A DNA stretch of 10,261 bases. Origin: Byssochlamys sp. IMV 00236. Lineage: Eukaryota; Ascomycota; Eurotiomycetes; Eurotiales; Thermoascaceae. Below are positions 7,826 to 10,261 of the stretch, one piece after another. Where the stretch lies: contig MSJH02000522.1 of NCBI GenBank assembly GCA_001931875.2, positions 1 through 10,261 on the forward strand, given 5' to 3'. The notes under the pieces were generated by a model. It ran no database searches. It saw only the letters and a list, made by a program, of their open reading frames with translations, and was not told where the DNA came from. Each line of letters opens with the position of its first letter. Position 1 is the first letter of the stretch. The position numbers and the translations under genes were made by a program.

Positions 7826-8579
7826 AGCGCCTCAAGGAAGCGCCCGTAGAATTAGTCTATTTTCCGGTGCATTTTCTGGTGCATGTAGTGTCTCCTTTAT
7901 TGCAAAGCGCGCAGACTGTTATTCAAATACAACAAAGCAGTTCAGCAACATTGATAACCAGCGCATTGACTTTATACTGAGAAGTATCAACGACGAAAAC
8001 GACTATGTTTCCTCTGAAGAAAAGCCTGGTAGAAAAGGAGTAAAGGCAGATCTTCAGAAAGGTAAAGTTGTGCATATAGCAATGCTCCAACTTTGGAACA
8101 ACAAGTTAAAAGCAACGGAGGTAATGAAGCACTTTGAGGCAATCACTTGCTAGTGGGAAGGACTGAAGCTTGTCACCTTCACGACAAAATACGTATCAGA
8201 CAAGAATCTGATTACGTACAGGAAAGGGTCATTTTGCATGCCAAAGGATGAAAGCCACTACGTGTCATTTGCGATTCTCCTTGCGGCTATGCCTTCGTTA
8301 AAAAGACAAGTCTTTTTAAATTACAGTAGACTGAACGCTGTCCTCGAAGCCAAATGCAGGCATCAAATTGAAATGATGGCGTTTGAAACTGAAAATGAAA
8401 ATGAACTCCTTTTTCTGTCTGAAAGTACTGAAGAAATGGAAGTAAGAGAATAAGAGAAAGATGAAGAATTAGAAAAAGAATTCCTTGAAGAACTGAATGG
8501 TATAAGGCTGGAAGAAGATACTGTCACCAGTGATGATTGGGAAGACTTTATCATTGAAAAAGTATCCAAGAAAAGATAA
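7824..8579 (+). pseudogene. Pseudogene of an unrecognised, probably repeat-family protein
   Basis: One frame stays open for about 250 codons except for two stops, TAG at 8151-8153 and TAA at 8451-8453, and ends at TAA 8577-8579. The first credible coding part starts near 7944 (NIDNQRIDFILRSINDEND). It continues through GRKGVKADLQKGKVVHIAML, HFEAITC-stop-WEGLKLVTF, MPKDESHYVSFAILLAAMP and a very acidic tail (EELNGIRLEEDTVTSDDWED) with a basic end (KVSKKR). No ATG opens the frame and no frameshift is needed. Mixed polarity, sensible composition and two isolated point-mutation stops indicate a once-translated gene. I do not recognise a domain. Sitting beside decayed mobile elements suggests a repetitive or element-linked family, but this is inference. 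Confidence 0.6.
7851..7891 (-). repeat. Right 41-bp inverted repeat
   Basis: Right terminus of the 411-bp element. Read on the plus strand it is also open in the frame of the downstream pseudogene (ISLFSGAFSGACS). The left terminus, read on the minus strand, gives the similar ISLISGAFSGVCS, so an inverted copy of coding sequence is an alternative origin. Confidence 0.9.
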
Positions 8580-8721
8580 AAGGGATACTCAATAATAAAC
8601 CTTGTATTGCTTTATGACCTTGTAAATATCTTTTGTCTCTAGTATTATTAAGATGCTATCAATACCTGACTTCAGTAATATGTATTCTTCGTGAGTATGT
8701 TTATAAAAGATTTCAAAATCT

Positions 8722-8976
8722 TTGAATGGTCACATAACTTTAGCGCCTGTCTTCAAGTTTAGTTATCCACAAATTGAAAGGAGTTTAGGTGCTGGACTCA
8801 AAGCAAGGTGCGTAATGATTAAGAACTCTTTGCCAGACGATACATTTGACAAGTCAGTCGATCAACAGATGGTGTATATCCTACAAAACTATATGGAAAA
8901 AATGACACATTGGCTGGAACTTTGAGCCCAAGACCTGACAGTGGAGTTTGCTATTGATTTATGTGATTTGATATAA
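8722..8976 (+). pseudogene. Unrecognised coding relic
   Basis: The plus strand reads ITLAPVFKFSYPQIERSLGA and then GLKARCVMIKNSLPDDTFDK up to MTHWLEL and TGA at 8923-8925. After the stop the same frame continues plausibly as AQDLTVEFAIDLCDLI to the next TAA (8974-8976). There is no ATG at its beginning. Balanced amino-acid use in an AT-rich spacer suggests old coding sequence; I know no family for it. It could be part of the same decayed gene or element as 7824-8579. Confidence 0.35.
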
Positions 8977-9064
8977 ACTTCAATTGATAGACGGAAGCTT
9001 GCAACAGTGCTTTCTTTAGTGACAAACAACTTTATTCTAATTAGCATTCTTATATTATGAATAA

Positions 9065-9262
9065 GGTGTTTACAATGCTTTTTCTTTTATATTATTAAAT
9101 ACGTTACTTGCTGCCGGCTATAAAAATGAAACTGGTGCTTATGACAATGAGAGCTGGCTCCACTACGACTCTAGACGTGGCTGGGATGGCAATGGGAGGA
9201 TGATTAACCGAGCCAGTGGCGTTACCAAGAATAGGCACACACTGTATTCTGTCTTGATTTAG
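9065..9262 (+). pseudogene. Unrecognised short coding relic
   Basis: This is a 65-codon open stretch without an ATG start, ending at TAG 9260-9262. It reads LLAAGYKNETGAYDNESW, then LHYDSRRGWDGNGRMINRAS. The second part is rich in Gly, Trp, Arg and Asn and locally GC-richer than its surroundings, which is unlike random spacer. No family recognised. Confidence 0.3.
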
Positions 9263-9712
9263 CCAACATTGTTATATACACTAGTTGTGCTAGTTTATAT
9301 TATTATTAGCACCCTTTTAATCTATTGTACTTTTACGACGCGATGCAATTTGGCCATTAGTTCATGTTTGTAGTGTTATTTTTGAATGTAGTTGCATCAG
9401 TTTACCTTTACCTGAATACATTTTGAAGTCTACTAATATTGATAACATCGTTCTGGTTACTACAATGCAATATATAAGACATATATCATCACTGTCTATA
9501 TGTTTCAAGGTGCAGACGAAAGAGAGCTCTTAGGCATATCAAGGCATATCTATTGCAAAATGAATATTATAGAGAATCACCAGAAGTCATTATAAACACT
9601 ACATTGCATAATTTAAAACGGTATAAGTTATATTTATTATTACAAGATTCATGGAATAATTGAAAACAGAGTGAAGGAGTCTAATGCAATATATATGTAT
9701 ATGTAAAAGAAA
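9263..9712. other. AT-rich spacer and OYE 3' flank
   Basis: No gene, RNA or long repeat is visible. Many short ATAT and TTATATT runs. The right end serves as 3' flank of the flavin oxidoreductase gene. Confidence 0.6.
9633..9638 (-). terminator. Candidate poly(A) signal of the OYE gene
   Basis: AATAAA on the minus strand, about 75 bases after the OYE stop codon, within AATAATAAATATAAC. Confidence 0.4.
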
Positions 9713-10261
9713 TTAAGCCTTGTAGAAAGGATAGTCTATATAGCCTTCAGGACCATGAGTGTAGAAGGTGGATCTATCATATTTGTTCAATGGCCAATTG
9801 TTGCGAAGGCGTTCAGGAAGATCAGGATTTGCAATGAAAGCACGACCAAAAGAGATCAGACTTCCATGTTTTTGAGCATAATCGATAGCCTTTTTAGGAG
9901 CAGTGGAGTAACCATCAGAAGCGATAAAAGGGCCCTTCCAGATCTTGCGATACGGTTCTAATGTATCTTCAGTAAGTGTATCTTCATCACTTTGGATGTT
10001 GGAACGAGCTTGGATAAAGTGGAGATAGGCCAAGTTAGGGTGGTTCTTTTGAAGTTGAGAGGTCAAGTAGCTCCAGGTTTCGACAACGGTGTCATCTCCC
10101 ATATCTTGGAAAGATCCACCAGGTGAGAAACGGATGGCGGTACGGTCATCACCAACAGCGTCAGCGACAGCATCAACCACTTCGAGAGCAAAGCGAGCAC
10201 GGTTCTCGATACTTCCACCATATTCGTCAGTACGCTTGTTGCTGTTGGAGTTGATGAATTG
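9713..10261 (-). CDS. Old Yellow Enzyme-type NADH:flavin oxidoreductase, C-terminal part
   Basis: The frame is open from the window edge to the TAA at 9713-9715, giving 182 residues; the N-terminal half lies beyond the window. OYE proteins are FMN-dependent ene-reductases that use NAD(P)H to reduce activated C=C bonds. Visible family motifs in order: RTDEYGGSIENRARFALE at the truncated end, AIRFSPGGSFQDM with the FMN-contacting Arg, the (beta/alpha)8-barrel strand reading LAYLHFIQAR, PFIASDGYSTAPKKAIDYA, the FMN-phosphate loop ISFGRAFIANPDLPERL, and the closing DRSTFYTHGPEGYIDYPF. The substrate-binding His/Asn pair should be just upstream of the window edge. I see no intron in the visible part. 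It is not clustered with genes of a related pathway here. Confidence 0.95.
   Translation of the reverse strand, partial: QFINSNSNKRTDEYGGSIENRARFALEVVDAVADAVGDDRTAIRFSPGGSFQDMGDDTVVETWSYLTSQLQKNHPNLAYLHFIQARSNIQSDEDTLTEDTLEPYRKIWKGPFIASDGYSTAPKKAIDYAQKHGSLISFGRAFIANPDLPERLRNNWPLNKYDRSTFYTHGPEGYIDYPFYKA

Larger units (their letters stand above)
7481..7891. mobile_element. 411-bp MITE-like element with 41-bp inverted termini
   Basis: The first 41 bases (7481-7521) match the reverse complement of the last 41 (7851-7891) at 38 positions; the mismatches are at positions 10, 27 and 32 from each end. The tip reads ACACTACAT, and CACTA-superfamily elements end in CACTA. No 2- or 3-bp target duplication is visible (AAA on the left against TCT on the right of the CACTA tips), so if this is a CACTA-type MITE it is old or its borders are eroded. 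The inside contains repeat copy 2. It is an inverted-repeat structure for certain; the superfamily is an inference. Confidence 0.7.

Noticed and set aside
7482..7890. Three-base target duplication next to the CACTA tips
   Set aside because: The flanks are AAA on the left and TCT on the right; shifting the border by one base does not produce a match either.

Overview
The window looks like nuclear DNA of an early-diverging filamentous fungus, most likely Mucoromycota and probably Mucorales. The reasons are compact genes with short GT-AG introns (51-78 nt), very AT-rich spacers with long A, T and polypurine runs, a mitochondrial-type glycine dehydrogenase, an Old Yellow Enzyme, a fungal homeodomain factor, and a graveyard of decayed mobile-element and repeat-family pieces. 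The taxon is inferred from gene style and not proven.

Four intact or window-truncated genes are all on the minus strand. From left to right they are: (1) an NSE1-like subunit of the SMC5/6 complex, 244 aa in three exons (14-865); (2) a 365-aa homeodomain protein in two exons (921-2093), whose stop codon lies only 55 bases before the NSE1 start codon; (3) the mitochondrial P-protein of the glycine cleavage system (GLDC/GCV2), 1006 aa in three exons (3721-6870); (4) the C-terminal 182 residues of an Old Yellow Enzyme-type flavin oxidoreductase (9713-10261), whose 5' part lies beyond the window. I rebuilt the exon joins by reading the minus strand and requiring GT-AG borders, a kept reading phase and family-like protein across each join. 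These genes do not form a pathway. GLDC is one-carbon/glycine metabolism, NSE1 is genome maintenance, the homeodomain protein is regulatory, and the OYE is redox/xenobiotic metabolism.

The two long spacers carry the less ordinary material. The spacer 2094-3720 has a polypurine tract upstream of the homeodomain gene, a 13-bp inverted repeat, a (TG)9 run, an A19 run and a coding relic (about 3251-3453, plus strand) that resembles the end of a Spaetzle-like cystine-knot protein. The spacer 6871-9712 has the GLDC promoter, a broken Tc1/mariner-type transposase fragment (7284-7480), a 411-bp element bounded by 41-bp inverted repeats that are 38/41 identical and carry CACTACA near their tips (7481-7891), a roughly 250-codon pseudogene with two in-frame stops (7824-8579), and two unrecognised coding relics (8722-8976 and 9065-9262). 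The inside of the inverted-repeat element is homologous over about 150 bp to the end and 3' flank of the relic at 3380-3529, so diverged copies of one sequence family sit on both sides of GLDC.

I see no CRISPR array, rRNA, convincing tRNA or prokaryote-style operon.
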